Below, in pieces: positions 1 through 8,007 of a stretch of DNA of 64,000 bases (its first letter is position 1; the number at the start of each line of letters is the position of its first letter). A program made the position numbers and the translations under genes. The DNA lies in the NCBI RefSeq assembly GCF_028882275.1, contig NZ_JARBUT010000025.1, positions 27,644-91,643 of the forward strand. The letters are read 5' to 3'. The notes beneath the pieces were generated by a model. That model worked only from the letters and a program-made list of their open reading frames with translations, did not search any database and was not told the origin of the DNA. The stretch is from Nocardiopsis sp. N85. GTDB lineage: Bacteria; Actinomycetota; Actinomycetes; Streptosporangiales; Streptosporangiaceae.

Positions 1-1455
1 CGATCGGTGGACGGCGCCGAATCCTCTACCTCCGCGAGCAGCGTGACCAAGACATCCAGCACCCCCCAGAAGACCGGCTCCGACACCTCCGAGGACCGCG
101 AAGGCCGGTCCGGGCAGGGTCGCGAGCGTCAGCGCAACCGTCGTAACCGCAACCGCGACGACCAGGGCACCGGCTCCGCCCCGCAGCAGCAGGGCGGTGG
201 CCAGCAGCAGGGTCGTGGTGGCGGCAACCCCGACGACGACGAGTTCGGCGGACGCCGCCGTGGTCGCCGTCGGGACCGTCGGGACCGGCGCGGTGGACGC
301 GGTGGCCAGGAACCCGAACCGGTGATCGGCGAGGACGACGTCCTGCTGCCGGTCGCGGGCATCCTCGACATCCTGGACAACTACGCCTTCGTCCGCACCA
401 CCGGCTACCTGCCCGGCTCCAGCGACGTCTACGTCTCCCTGGCCCAGGTGCGCAAGCACGGTCTGCGCAAGGGCGACCACATCATCGGCGCGGTCCGCCA
501 GCCCCGTGACAACGAGCGCAAGGAGAAGTTCAACGCCCTGGTCCGCCTGGACTCGGTCAACGGCATGTCGCCCGACCAGGCCCGGGGCCGTCAGGAGTTC
601 TCCAAGCTCGTCCCGCTGTACCCGCAGGAGCGCCTGCGCCTGGAGACCGAATCGAGTGTGCTGACCACGCGCATCATCGACCTGGTCGCCCCGATCGGCA
701 AGGGCCAGCGCGGCCTGATCGTCTCGCCGCCCAAGGCCGGTAAGACGATGGTGATGCAGGCGATCGCCAACGCCATCACCGAGAACAACCCCGAGTGCTA
801 CCTGATGGTGATCCTCGTGGACGAACGTCCCGAAGAGGTCACCGACATGCAGCGCACGGTCAAGGGCGAGGTCATCCACTCGACCTTCGACCGCCCGGCC
901 GAGGACCACACGGTCGTCGCCGACCTGGCCATCGAGCGGGCCAAGCGCCTCGTCGAGATGGGCATGGACGTCGTCGTCCTGCTGGACTCCATCACCCGTC
1001 TGGGCCGCGCCTACAACCTGGCCGCCCCGGCCAGCGGGCGCATCATGTCCGGTGGTGTGGACTCCACGGCGCTGTACCCGCCCAAGCGCTTCTTCGGCGC
1101 CGCCCGCAACATCGAGGGCGGCGGCTCCCTCACCATCCTGGCGACCGCGCTGGTGGAGACCGGCTCGCGCGCCGACGAGGTGATCTTCGAGGAGTTCAAG
1201 GGCACCGGCAACATGGAGCTCAAGCTCAGCCGCTCCCTCGCCGACAAGCGCATCTTCCCGGCCGTCGACGTGGACGCCTCCAGCACCCGCAAGGAGGAGA
1301 TCCTCATGTCGCAGGAGGAGCTCAGCGTGGTCTGGAAGCTGCGTCGGGTCCTGCACGCGCTCGACACCCAGCAGGCCATCGAGCTGCTCCTGGACAAGAT
1401 GAAGCAGTCCAAGAGCAACGCCGAGTTCCTGCTCCAGGTGCAGAAGACCACCTGA
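1..1455 (+). CDS. rho: Transcription termination factor Rho (5'-truncated by window edge)
   Basis: Rho is the hexameric RNA-dependent ATPase/translocase that terminates transcription. Visible here are an Arg/Gly/Gln/Asp-rich low-complexity insert typical of actinobacterial Rho (nt ~60-310), the RNA-binding cold-shock-like domain (DVLLPVAGILDILDNYAFVR, nt ~340-400 on), Walker A SPPKAGKT (nt ~724-750) and Walker B VVVLLDSITRLGRAYN (nt ~970-1017). The frame is open to base 1, and the usual N-terminal Rho_N domain is missing, so the true start lies upstream; the GTG at 7 is probably not the start. Stop TGA at 1453-1455, followed by a strong hairpin. Identity is secure. Confidence 0.96.
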   Translation, partial: RSVDGAESSTSASSVTKTSSTPQKTGSDTSEDREGRSGQGRERQRNRRNRNRDDQGTGSAPQQQGGGQQQGRGGGNPDDDEFGGRRRGRRRDRRDRRGGRGGQEPEPVIGEDDVLLPVAGILDILDNYAFVRTTGYLPGSSDVYVSLAQVRKHGLRKGDHIIGAVRQPRDNERKEKFNALVRLDSVNGMSPDQARGRQEFSKLVPLYPQERLRLETESSVLTTRIIDLVAPIGKGQRGLIVSPPKAGKTMVMQAIANAITENNPECYLMVILVDERPEEVTDMQRTVKGEVIHSTFDRPAEDHTVVADLAIERAKRLVEMGMDVVVLLDSITRLGRAYNLAAPASGRIMSGGVDSTALYPPKRFFGAARNIEGGGSLTILATALVETGSRADEVIFEEFKGTGNMELKLSRSLADKRIFPAVDVDASSTRKEEILMSQEELSVVWKLRRVLHALDTQQAIELLLDKMKQSKSNAEFLLQVQKTT

Positions 1456-1470
1456 TCGGGTGACCGTGAC

Positions 1471-1508
1471 ACGGCGGCCCCTTCCCCACGCGGGGGAGGG
1501 GCCGCCGT
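1471..1508 (+). terminator. Intrinsic-type hairpin terminator after rho
   Basis: Inverted repeat with arms ACGGCGGCCCCTTCCCC and GGGG(G)AGGGGCCGCCGT, a stem of about 17 bp with one wobble and a tiny loop, 16 nt after the rho stop. There is no long U-run, as is usual in high-GC actinobacteria. Confidence 0.8.
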
Positions 1509-1668
1509 TCGTCGTCGGGGGTCGGTACCGTTCCGCCGTCGTTCTCCGCCTGCCTCGCGAAGACCGGGGTCGGCCCCGAGCGCTCGTCCAAGGAACCGGC
1601 ACCGACCCCGACGAGGGCCGAATGGGGAACGACACCACCCCCTCCTCCGGGAGGGGGCGACGTGTCCC

Positions 1669-2028
1669 ATGATCCGGAAGTACAGCGCCGCCGGACGAAA
1701 AAGGTCACCGATGTGTCGCAGGTCACCCATGGGGCCCGCCTCGGGTGAGGGAGACGATCCAGGGTCGGGTCGGTCGAGTATCCTCCGCCTCCGGGGAGCC
1801 CTCCACACGGACGGTCTCGCCCTGCTCGGCCTGCTCGCACTCACCCCGGTCGTCGCCGGCGTCCTCCCCGTCGGACTCCGCGTCCCCGTCATGTACGCCG
1901 TGCCCGTCGGTTGCGGGGTGGTCGTCCTCATCGCCGTCACCGCGTGGTCGCGATCGCCGCCCCCACCGTCCGGGCCCGATCCTCGTGGCTCGGCCACCGC
2001 TTCTCCGGGTGTGAAGACCCCCGCCCCT
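1669..2028 (+). other. Membrane-protein-like reading frame fused in frame to a TnpB relic
   Basis: The open frame running through 1669-2619 (ATGs at 1669, 1711 and 1729) encodes in its first third two hydrophobic, Pro/Val-rich segments (about nt 1810-1860 and 1880-1950), followed by a Ser/Pro-rich linker. It then runs without a stop into the TnpB-derived sequence. No family is recognised and no convincing ribosome site is seen. It may be a remnant of a small membrane gene or a chance frame in GC-rich DNA; the unusually coherent hydrophobic pattern is the only support. Confidence 0.25.
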
Positions 2029-2430
2029 GTCCGCGACCTGGTCGAGAACCGAGGACTCGCCCGCGCGATCTCCGACGCCGGGTGGCGGGAGCCGCGGTCC
2101 ATGTCGGAGTACCGGTGCGCGCGGTACGGAGGAGACCTGACCGTGGTGGACCCGTTCTTCCCCTCCACCCGCACCCGTGCCGACCGTGGCCGGGTCACCG
2201 AACGCCTGCCGCCGCACGTCCGGGAGCGGACGCGCGTGTGCGGGACCGTGCGCGACCGCGATGTGAACGCTGCCAGGACACCACGAGCCGCCGGGCCGGC
2301 GGCGCTCGCCGGCGGAGACGATGCGCGACCTCAACGGGAGTCCTTCCCCGCCGGGCGGGCGTCGATGAAACAGGAGACGCGGCGGGCGACCGCCGGGCCC
2401 TCCCACCGTCGAGGCGGGGAGGAGGTCATC
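2029..2430 (+). pseudogene. tnpB: Decayed C-terminal fragment of an IS200/IS605-type TnpB (OrfB)
   Basis: The frame reads VENRGLARAISDAGWREPRS, then a YGGDLTVVDPFFPSTRT stretch, LPPHVRERTRVCGTVRDRDV and finally MKQETRRATAG. This follows the C-terminal third of actinobacterial TnpB: the helix before the zinc ribbon, the VDRWFPSSKTCSACG block, and the CGTxHDRDxNAA block bearing the last RuvC aspartate. The DRDVNAA aspartate is kept, but the first zinc-ribbon cysteine pair has become RADRG and only one Cys of the second pair remains. The N-terminal two thirds (other RuvC residues) are absent. The normal stop just before GGEEV is lost (CGA where TAG is usual). It lies between rho and rpmE, normally near neighbours. 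Non-functional by inference. Confidence 0.75.
2394..2430 (+). other. Fossil right end / omega-RNA 3' hairpin of the TnpB element
   Basis: The stretch CCCTCCCACCGTCGAGGCGG followed by GGAGGAGGTCATC resembles the hairpin that closes IS605-family elements and the TnpB guide RNA scaffold in actinomycetes, which ends in a GC stem followed by GGCGGGGAGGAAGTCAA (from memory). The stem is imperfect here. Its position exactly at the TnpB C-terminus supports the assignment; the element boundary would be at about 2430. Confidence 0.5.
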
Positions 2431-2813
2431 GGCCGCACGCACCGCGACTTCTCCTCCGGTCACGGGGGCGTGGTGCCTCGCCCTCTTCTCCGCCCTGGCC
2501 ATGACCGTTCCCCTCGTTCCGGCGGCGCCCTGGTGCCGCTCACCGGTCCGGCGGTGCACCTGCGCAGGTCCGACGCGCGTCGCGCAGCGAACGGGGCCGA
2601 AACGGAGAAGAGGGAATAGACACCGGTCACGGCACGGTTGTGGTTCTGGCAAACTGGTACCGGGGATACGGCCCGCCCTCCTCCATGAGGACCCGCCGCC
2701 CCTTACCTGGATCGCCGCGACACCGGTTCGCGCATGCCCGTGACGACGCCCCACCAGTGCGGTGGTGCGTCCGGCGTGCGTCCGGCGGTCGCGCCTCAAC
2801 AAGGAGACGCACC
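2431..2813 (+). other. Gene-poor upstream region of rpmE
   Basis: No open frame here looks coding. The only AT-containing stretch, about 2641-2670 (TGGCAAACTGGTACC followed by GGGGATACG), could hold the rpmE promoter, but no well-spaced -35/-10 pair was found. Confidence 0.3.
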
Positions 2814-3026
2814 ATGAAGGCCGACATCCACCCCGAGTACGTCGCCACCGAGGTGACCTGCACCTGCGGTGCCCAGTTCGTCACCCACAGCACGGTGGCC
2901 GACGGCAAGATCCGCGCCGAGGTGTGCTCCGAGTGCCACCCGTTCTACACCGGCAAGCAGAAGATCCTCGACACCGGTGGCCGGGTCGCCCGCTTCGAGA
3001 AGCGCTTCGGCAAGCGCACCAAGTAG
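2814..3026 (+). CDS. rpmE: 50S ribosomal protein L31, zinc-binding (C+) form
   Basis: A 70-residue protein of the large ribosomal subunit. Cys16, Cys18, Cys38 and Cys41 (CTC ... CSEC) form the zinc knuckle of the C+ type, followed by the conserved HPFYTGKQK segment and a basic C-terminus. The ATG at 2814 is preceded by AAGGAG with ideal spacing, so the longer in-frame upstream extension is not used. Presence of the C+ form implies a Zur-controlled C- paralogue may exist elsewhere (general knowledge). It sits downstream of the TnpB relic and upstream of prfA. Confidence 0.97.
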   Translation: MKADIHPEYVATEVTCTCGAQFVTHSTVADGKIRAEVCSECHPFYTGKQKILDTGGRVARFEKRFGKRTK

Positions 3027-3040
3027 CGGCGCCCGTTCCT

Positions 3041-3072
3041 TCCCGTGGCGCCGGAGCACCGGCGCCACGGGA
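3041..3072 (+). terminator. Hairpin terminator after rpmE
   Basis: Perfect 14-bp inverted repeat (TCCCGTGGCGCCGG / CCGGCGCCACGGGA) with a 4-nt loop, 14 nt after the rpmE stop and before prfA. Confidence 0.75.
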
Positions 3073-3135
3073 CCCACGGCCCCCTCGGGGGGCGACAGGC
3101 AGGCGAGGCACGCGAATCAAGACGGGGTGGCACAA

Positions 3136-4206
3136 GTGAAGCTGGACGACCTCCTGGGGGAGTACTACGAGCTGGAACAGCAGCTCGCCGACCCGGAGGT
3201 GCACGCCGACCAGAGCCGGGCGCGCACACTGGGCAAGCGCTACGCGCAGCTCACCCCCATCATCGAGACCTACCGCGCGCTCAAGGAGACCGAGAGCGAC
3301 ATCGAGGCCGCTCACGAACTCGCCGCCGAGGACTCCTCCTTCGCGGAGGAGGCCGAACGCCTCACCCGGGACGCCGAACGGCTCACCGACCGGCTGCGCT
3401 TCCTGCTCGTCCCGCGCGACCCCGCCGACGACAAGAACCTCATCATGGAGGTCAAGGCCGGTGAGGGCGGCGAGGAGTCGGCCCTGTTCGCCGCCGACCT
3501 GGTCCGCATGTACCTGCGTTACGCCGAACGCCAGGGCTGGAAGACCGAGGTCATCGACACCACGCTCTCCGACCTGGGCGGCTACAAGGACATCACCATC
3601 GCCTTCAAGAACAAGGGCACCCCCGGGCCGGGGGCCGGCGTCTGGCCGATGCTCAAGTTCGAAGGCGGTGTGCACCGGGTGCAGCGCGTCCCCGTGACCG
3701 AGTCGCAGGGCCGCATCCACACCTCCGCCGCCGGCGTGCTGGTGGTCCCCGAGGCCGAGGACATCGAGGTCGAGATCCACGAGAAGGATCTGCGCATCGA
3801 CGTCTACCGCTCCTCCGGGCCCGGTGGCCAGAGCGTCAACACCACCGACTCGGCGGTGCGCATCACCCACCTGCCCACCGGCATCGTGGCCTCCTGCCAG
3901 AACGAGAAGAGCCAGCTCCAGAACAAGGAGCAGGCCATGCGCATCCTGCGGTCCCGCATCTACGCCGAGGCCCAGGCCAGCGCGGACGCCGAGGCCGCGG
4001 CCGAGCGCAAGAGCCAGGTCCGCACCGTGGACCGCTCCGAGCGCGTGCGCACCTACAATTTCCCGGAGAACCGCATCTCCGACCACCGGGTCGGCTACAA
4101 GGCCTACAACCTCGACCATGTCCTCGACGGGGAACTGGACGGCGTCATCAAGGCCCTCGTGGACGCGGACACCAAGGAGAGGCTCGAAGCGGCCCAGGGA
4201 TCATGA
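3136..4206 (+). CDS. prfA: Peptide chain release factor 1
   Basis: RF1 recognises UAA/UAG and triggers peptide release. With the GTG at 3136 the product is 356 residues, the normal RF1 length. The anticodon-mimic tripeptide Pro186-Val187-Thr188 (PVT, the RF1 signature; E. coli PAT at 188-190) and the catalytic loop GPGGQ with Gly230-Gly231-Gln232 are present, as is the GEGGEES motif near residue 108. A GGGGTGG stretch upstream supports 3136; GTG 3127 is the alternative. Its stop overlaps the prmC start by 4 bp (ATGA), coupling RF1 to the enzyme that methylates its GGQ glutamine. Confidence 0.96.
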   Translation: MKLDDLLGEYYELEQQLADPEVHADQSRARTLGKRYAQLTPIIETYRALKETESDIEAAHELAAEDSSFAEEAERLTRDAERLTDRLRFLLVPRDPADDKNLIMEVKAGEGGEESALFAADLVRMYLRYAERQGWKTEVIDTTLSDLGGYKDITIAFKNKGTPGPGAGVWPMLKFEGGVHRVQRVPVTESQGRIHTSAAGVLVVPEAEDIEVEIHEKDLRIDVYRSSGPGGQSVNTTDSAVRITHLPTGIVASCQNEKSQLQNKEQAMRILRSRIYAEAQASADAEAAAERKSQVRTVDRSERVRTYNFPENRISDHRVGYKAYNLDHVLDGELDGVIKALVDADTKERLEAAQGS

Positions 4207-5066
4207 ACCTTCTTCTCGACGAGGTCGCCCGCGCGACACTGAGACTCGCGGAGGCGGGCGTCGCATCGCCTCGCACGGACGCCGAAGAACTCGCGGCGTT
4301 CGTGCACGGTGTCCGTCGAGGGGAACTGCACACGGTCGCCGACACCGACTTCGACGCCCGGTACTGGGAGTGCGTCTCCCGGCGCGAGGCCCGCGAACCG
4401 CTCCAGCACATCACCGGTCGCGCCTACTTCCGCTACCTGGAACTCCAGGTCGGGCCCGGCGTGTTCGTCCCCCGGCCGGAGACCGAGATCATGGTCGACT
4501 GGGCGATCGAGACCCTGCGCGCCATGGACGTCGCCGACCCGCTGGTCGTCGACCTGGGCGCCGGCTCGGGCGCCATCGCCATCTCCATCGCCCAGGAGGT
4601 GCCGCGTTCGCGCGTGCACACCGTGGAGATCGACCCGGTGGCCCTGGGGTGGACCCGGCGCAACATCGACGCCAGCGGTCACGCCGACCGGGTCACCCCG
4701 CACCTGGGCGACATGCGCACCGCGCTGCCCGAGCTCAACGGCCGGGTCGACCTGCTCATCAGCAACCCCCCCTACGTGCCCACCCGGGAGGCCGACGCCA
4801 TCCCCCCCGAGGTGCGCAACTACGACCCCGCCCCCGCCCTCTGGTCGGGCGAGGACGGTCTGGACATGATCCGTGACCTGGAGGCGGTCGGCCGCAGACT
4901 GCTGCGTCCCGGCGGTGCCATGGCCGTCGAACACCACGACGGCCAGGGCATCGACATCCCCTGGCTCTTCCCCGAGGACAAGGGATGGCGCGACGTCCTC
5001 AACCGCAAGGACCTGGCCCGCCGCGACCGCTTCGTGGTCATGCGTCGGGCCGACCACGAGGACTGA
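4203..5066 (+). CDS. prmC: Peptide chain release factor N5-glutamine methyltransferase
   Basis: A SAM-dependent methyltransferase (HemK/PrmC) that modifies the Gln of the GGQ motif of RF1/RF2. A 287-residue protein with an N-terminal helical substrate-binding domain (residues 1-~85), SAM-binding motif I DLGAGSG at 117-123, and the diagnostic NPPY at 188-191 that holds the glutamine side chain. The ATG at 4203 overlaps the prfA stop (ATGA), so the two genes are translationally coupled in an operon. Length and motifs are normal. Confidence 0.96.
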   Translation: MNLLLDEVARATLRLAEAGVASPRTDAEELAAFVHGVRRGELHTVADTDFDARYWECVSRREAREPLQHITGRAYFRYLELQVGPGVFVPRPETEIMVDWAIETLRAMDVADPLVVDLGAGSGAIAISIAQEVPRSRVHTVEIDPVALGWTRRNIDASGHADRVTPHLGDMRTALPELNGRVDLLISNPPYVPTREADAIPPEVRNYDPAPALWSGEDGLDMIRDLEAVGRRLLRPGGAMAVEHHDGQGIDIPWLFPEDKGWRDVLNRKDLARRDRFVVMRRADHED

Positions 5067-5139
5067 CGGCCCCGGTGGTCACGACCCGCCCCGGACCGGC
5101 GCAGCCCGGTCGACTTGTTCGAGAACGAGGTGAACGCAC

Positions 5140-5955
5140 GTGAGCCGCATCTACGACTGCGCGGACGAGACCGCTCGCAAGGACGGCGTCGCCGACGCCG
5201 CGTCCGCGGTGCGCCGAGGTGAACTGGTGGTGCTGCCCACCGACACCGTGTACGGCATCGGCGCCGACGCCTTCAGCCCCAAGGCGGTGGCGAACCTGCT
5301 GGCCACCAAGGGCCGGGGCCGCGAGATGCCCCCGCCCGTGCTGGTCGGCTCGACCCGCGCGGCGATGGCGCTCATCGACGAGCTGGGCGACCACGGCCGC
5401 GACCTGATGGACGAGTTCTGGCCCGGCCCGCTCACCCTGGTCTGCGCCGCCACCCCCAGCCTCTCCTGGGACCTGGGCGACACCAAGGGCACCGTCGCGG
5501 TGCGCATGCCGATGGACCCGGTCGCCCTGGACCTGCTCAAGGAGACCGGCCCGATGGCGGTCAGCAGCGCCAACAAGTCAGGGAGCCCCGCCGCCACCAA
5601 GGTGGCCGAGGCCATCGAACAACTCGGCGAGGAGGACATCGCCGTCTACCTCGACGGCGGCGCCACCGAGTCCTCGGTGCCCTCCACCATCGTCGACCTC
5701 ACCTACGCGGTGCCGCGCGTGCTGCGCAGCGGTGCCATCCCCATCGAGCGTTTGCGCGAGGTGTGCGGCACCGTCATCGGCGAACTGCGCAAGGGTCCGG
5801 GGCGCCCGGTCGGTCCGCGGACCGACTCCGCCGCGACCGCGGTGCCGACCGACACCGCCGCGACCGCGGTGCCGACCGACCCCGGCGCGACCGCCCCGGA
5901 TCAGGTCGAGGCCGCGGAGCCGACCGCCGAGACCCCCCACAACGACCGCGACTAG
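5140..5955 (+). CDS. tsaC: L-threonylcarbamoyladenylate synthase (Sua5/YrdC/TsaC)
   Basis: Makes threonylcarbamoyl-AMP from Thr, bicarbonate and ATP, the first step of tRNA t6A37 synthesis. The YrdC domain fills residues ~10-215: LVVLPTDTVYGIGADAF, the LLATKGRG loop that binds ATP, FWPGPLTLV, and SSANKSGSPA. GTG start at 5140. Beyond the catalytic domain is a ~50-residue Thr/Ala/Pro-rich tail with a 9-residue motif (TDxAATAVP) in tandem, encoded by a 27-bp DNA repeat. No Sua5 C-terminal domain is seen; the tail looks disordered. In Actinobacteria this gene commonly follows prmC, as here. Confidence 0.93.
   Translation: MSRIYDCADETARKDGVADAASAVRRGELVVLPTDTVYGIGADAFSPKAVANLLATKGRGREMPPPVLVGSTRAAMALIDELGDHGRDLMDEFWPGPLTLVCAATPSLSWDLGDTKGTVAVRMPMDPVALDLLKETGPMAVSSANKSGSPAATKVAEAIEQLGEEDIAVYLDGGATESSVPSTIVDLTYAVPRVLRSGAIPIERLREVCGTVIGELRKGPGRPVGPRTDSAATAVPTDTAATAVPTDPGATAPDQVEAAEPTAETPHNDRD
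5821..5873 (+). repeat. 27-bp tandem repeat inside the tsaC tail
   Basis: Two copies of a 27-bp unit (ACCGACxCCGCCGCGACCGC...), differing at one position in the compared region, start at 5821 and 5848. A third, degenerate copy follows. In frame they encode TDSAATAVP, TDTAATAVP and TDPGATAP. Confidence 0.85.
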
Positions 5956-6114
5956 GTCCTGTTCCGCGGGTGCCCCCGTCGCGAGGGGAACGCCGTCGGC
6001 CGCGGGCCGTTCGTCGAGGGCTGTGGAGGGCGGCGGGCGTGCCGGGGCGTCGCGCGGCAGGGTGGGCATCCGCGGGACACGATCTAGCCGACCAGAGGAC
6101 AGAAGGGCCAGGCA

Positions 6115-7266
6115 GTGCGGGAGTACGCGCTCACCTTCGTCATCGCCGCGGCGGTGACCTACCTGCTCGTTCCGCTGGTGCGCAAGTTCGCGATCGCCTT
6201 CGGCGCCACGCCGCCGGTGCGCGATCGCGACGTGCACACCGAACCCATTCCCCGGCTGGGCGGGCTGGCCATCTACGGCGGGTTCGCCGTCGCGCTGCTG
6301 CTCTCGGCCCAGTTGCCGCATCTGCAGAACGTGTTCGTCGCCGACACCTGGATCGGCCTGCTCCTGGCCGGCGGCCTCATCACCGTCATCGGTGTCATCG
6401 ACGACCGGTGGGGAATGGGGCCCGTCAGCAAACTCGCCGGACAGGTCGCGGCCGCCGGGATCCTCGTCGCCAAGGGCGTGCAGTTGCTGTGGCTGCCGCT
6501 GCCCGGCACCCAGCTCTCGCTCGGCCCCTGGCTGGGCGCGCTGGTGTCGGTACTGCTCATCGTGGTGACCATCAACGCGGTGAACTTCGCCGACGGGCTG
6601 GACGGGCTGGCCGCCGGCATCGTCGGCATCTCGGCCTTCGCCTTCTTCGCCTACTACTACGTGGTCGCCGTGGAGCAGGGGTTCGTCCGCCAGTCGTACC
6701 CGGCGATGATCGCGATCATCCTCGCCGGGACCTGTGTCGGATTCCTCTGCCACAACTTCCACCCGGCCAAGGTGTTCATGGGCGACACCGGGTCCATGCT
6801 GCTCGGCCTGCTGCTCACCTCCATCACCATCACGGTCACCGGCCAGTTCGACGCCAACACCGCCCGCGAGGAGTTCAACTCGGGTCTGGTGGTGTTCCTC
6901 CCCATCGCACTGCCGCTGCTGGTCATCGCGTTGCCGCTGGCCGACCTGGTGCTGGCGGTGCTGCGCCGCACCCTGGCGGGCAAGTCCCCGTTCGCCCCGG
7001 ACCGGGGACACCTGCACCACCGCCTCCTCGACATGGGGCACAGCCACGTGCGCGCGGTGCTGCTGATGTACCTGTGGGCGGGGATCGTGGCGTTCGCCGC
7101 GGTGGCGCTGTCGGTGTTCGACTCCGCCGTGGTGGTGCTGACGGTGACCGCCCTGGTGGCGGTCTGCGCGGTCGGGCTCATCGCCCTGCCCCGGTTGCGG
7201 CGGCGTGGCCTGCTGCCCTGGGGTCGCGCCCGCGCGGTCCGTGCGAACGATGGTGTGAAACCGTGA
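6115..7266 (+). CDS. Undecaprenyl-phosphate GlcNAc-1-phosphate transferase family protein (WecA/TagO/MraY-like)
   Basis: A polytopic membrane enzyme of the MraY/WecA superfamily that transfers a UDP-sugar phosphate to undecaprenyl phosphate, initiating a cell-wall glycopolymer. A 383-residue protein with about 10-11 hydrophobic segments. Signature motifs are VIDDRWGMGP (Mg-binding Asp pair), NAVNFADGLDGLAAG, the GDTGSMLLG loop, and HLHHRLLDMGHSH near the C-terminus, a WecA/TagO-type His cluster distinguishing it from MraY. GTG start at 6115 with GAAGGGCC upstream. It sits just before the atp operon, as in Streptomyces (from memory). Exact sugar and acceptor pathway are not determinable. Confidence 0.88.
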   Translation: MREYALTFVIAAAVTYLLVPLVRKFAIAFGATPPVRDRDVHTEPIPRLGGLAIYGGFAVALLLSAQLPHLQNVFVADTWIGLLLAGGLITVIGVIDDRWGMGPVSKLAGQVAAAGILVAKGVQLLWLPLPGTQLSLGPWLGALVSVLLIVVTINAVNFADGLDGLAAGIVGISAFAFFAYYYVVAVEQGFVRQSYPAMIAIILAGTCVGFLCHNFHPAKVFMGDTGSMLLGLLLTSITITVTGQFDANTAREEFNSGLVVFLPIALPLLVIALPLADLVLAVLRRTLAGKSPFAPDRGHLHHRLLDMGHSHVRAVLLMYLWAGIVAFAAVALSVFDSAVVVLTVTALVAVCAVGLIALPRLRRRGLLPWGRARAVRANDGVKP

Positions 7267-7408
7267 GAAGCCTGTGACCGGCCTCGGGGTCCGGGTCCCT
7301 TTCGGACGGTGTCACGAGAGGACCGGAAGGGGCCTCGGTGGCGGCCGAGGCGGGTGTGGCCAAGGTGACACAAGGCCCGAAGATCCCCCGGAGCGGGCGT
7401 TTCTCAAG

Positions 7409-7428
7409 GCGTTAAGGTCGCGTTAAGG
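7409..7428 (+). promoter_or_regulatory. 11-bp-period direct repeat upstream of the atp operon
   Basis: GCGTTAAGG occurs at 7409-7417 and again at 7420-7428, exactly 11 bp (one helical turn) apart, about 80-100 bp before atpI. Phased 11-nt direct repeats are the architecture of PhoP-type response-regulator sites; whether this is one is unproven. Confidence 0.4.
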
Positions 7429-7455
7429 AACCCCCGGATCCAGCACCGAAATCCT

Positions 7456-7471
7456 TGTGATAGCTTTCACG
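7456..7471 (+). promoter_or_regulatory. CRP-like palindrome upstream of atpI
   Basis: TGTGATAGCTTTCACG matches TGTGA-N6-TCACA, the CRP/GlxR consensus, at 9 of 10 defined positions. It ends 35 nt before the atpI ATG. In Corynebacterium the CRP homologue GlxR is reported to bind upstream of the atp operon (from memory). Confidence 0.5.
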
Positions 7472-7506
7472 AGCAGGCAACCACTGAACCTCACGGAGCT
7501 TTTCTG

Positions 7507-7944
7507 ATGCAGGAACACGACGCCCGGACCCTCCGCGGCGCCGCGATTCCAACGGCGCTCGTCGGCGTGGTCGCGTTGATCGCGGGTTTCGCCGTAGCCG
7601 GGATCCAGGGACTCCTCGGCGCCCTCTTCGGGGTCGCCTTGGTGATCGGCGCGTTCGCCAGTTCGGCGTTCGTCATCTCCTGGACCGGCGGCCGACGTCC
7701 GGATCTCCTCCTCCCGGTCGCCCTCCTCGTCTACACGACCAAGTTCGGCATCCTGCTGGCCGTCCTCATGGTCTTCCGGGGCACCGAGGCCCTGGACACC
7801 AGGGTCTTCGGCTGGACGGCGCTGGCCTGCGTCATCGCGTGGTTGGCGGCTCAGTCCGTGGCGGTCAAGCGGAGCAGGCAGCCGACCATCGTCCCCGCGA
7901 GCGAGGGCGGATCCGAGTCCGAGGACAGTGAGGCGCACCGGTGA
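7507..7944 (+). CDS. atpI: ATP synthase protein I (AtpI-like membrane protein)
   Basis: A 145-residue protein with four predicted membrane helices and a charged Ser/Glu tail. It is the first gene of the ATP synthase operon. AtpI proteins assist assembly of the c-ring and are not a stoichiometric enzyme subunit (family knowledge). There is no catalytic motif; assignment rests on size, topology and its position before atpB. The ATG at 7507 is preceded by CACGGAGC. Probable regulatory sites lie within 100 bp upstream. Confidence 0.75.
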   Translation: MQEHDARTLRGAAIPTALVGVVALIAGFAVAGIQGLLGALFGVALVIGAFASSAFVISWTGGRRPDLLLPVALLVYTTKFGILLAVLMVFRGTEALDTRVFGWTALACVIAWLAAQSVAVKRSRQPTIVPASEGGSESEDSEAHR

Positions 7945-8007
7945 ACCCGTTGACGCGGGGCGGTGTGCCGAGTCTGATCACCTACTGCTATCTTCCGGAG
8001 CGAGAGC

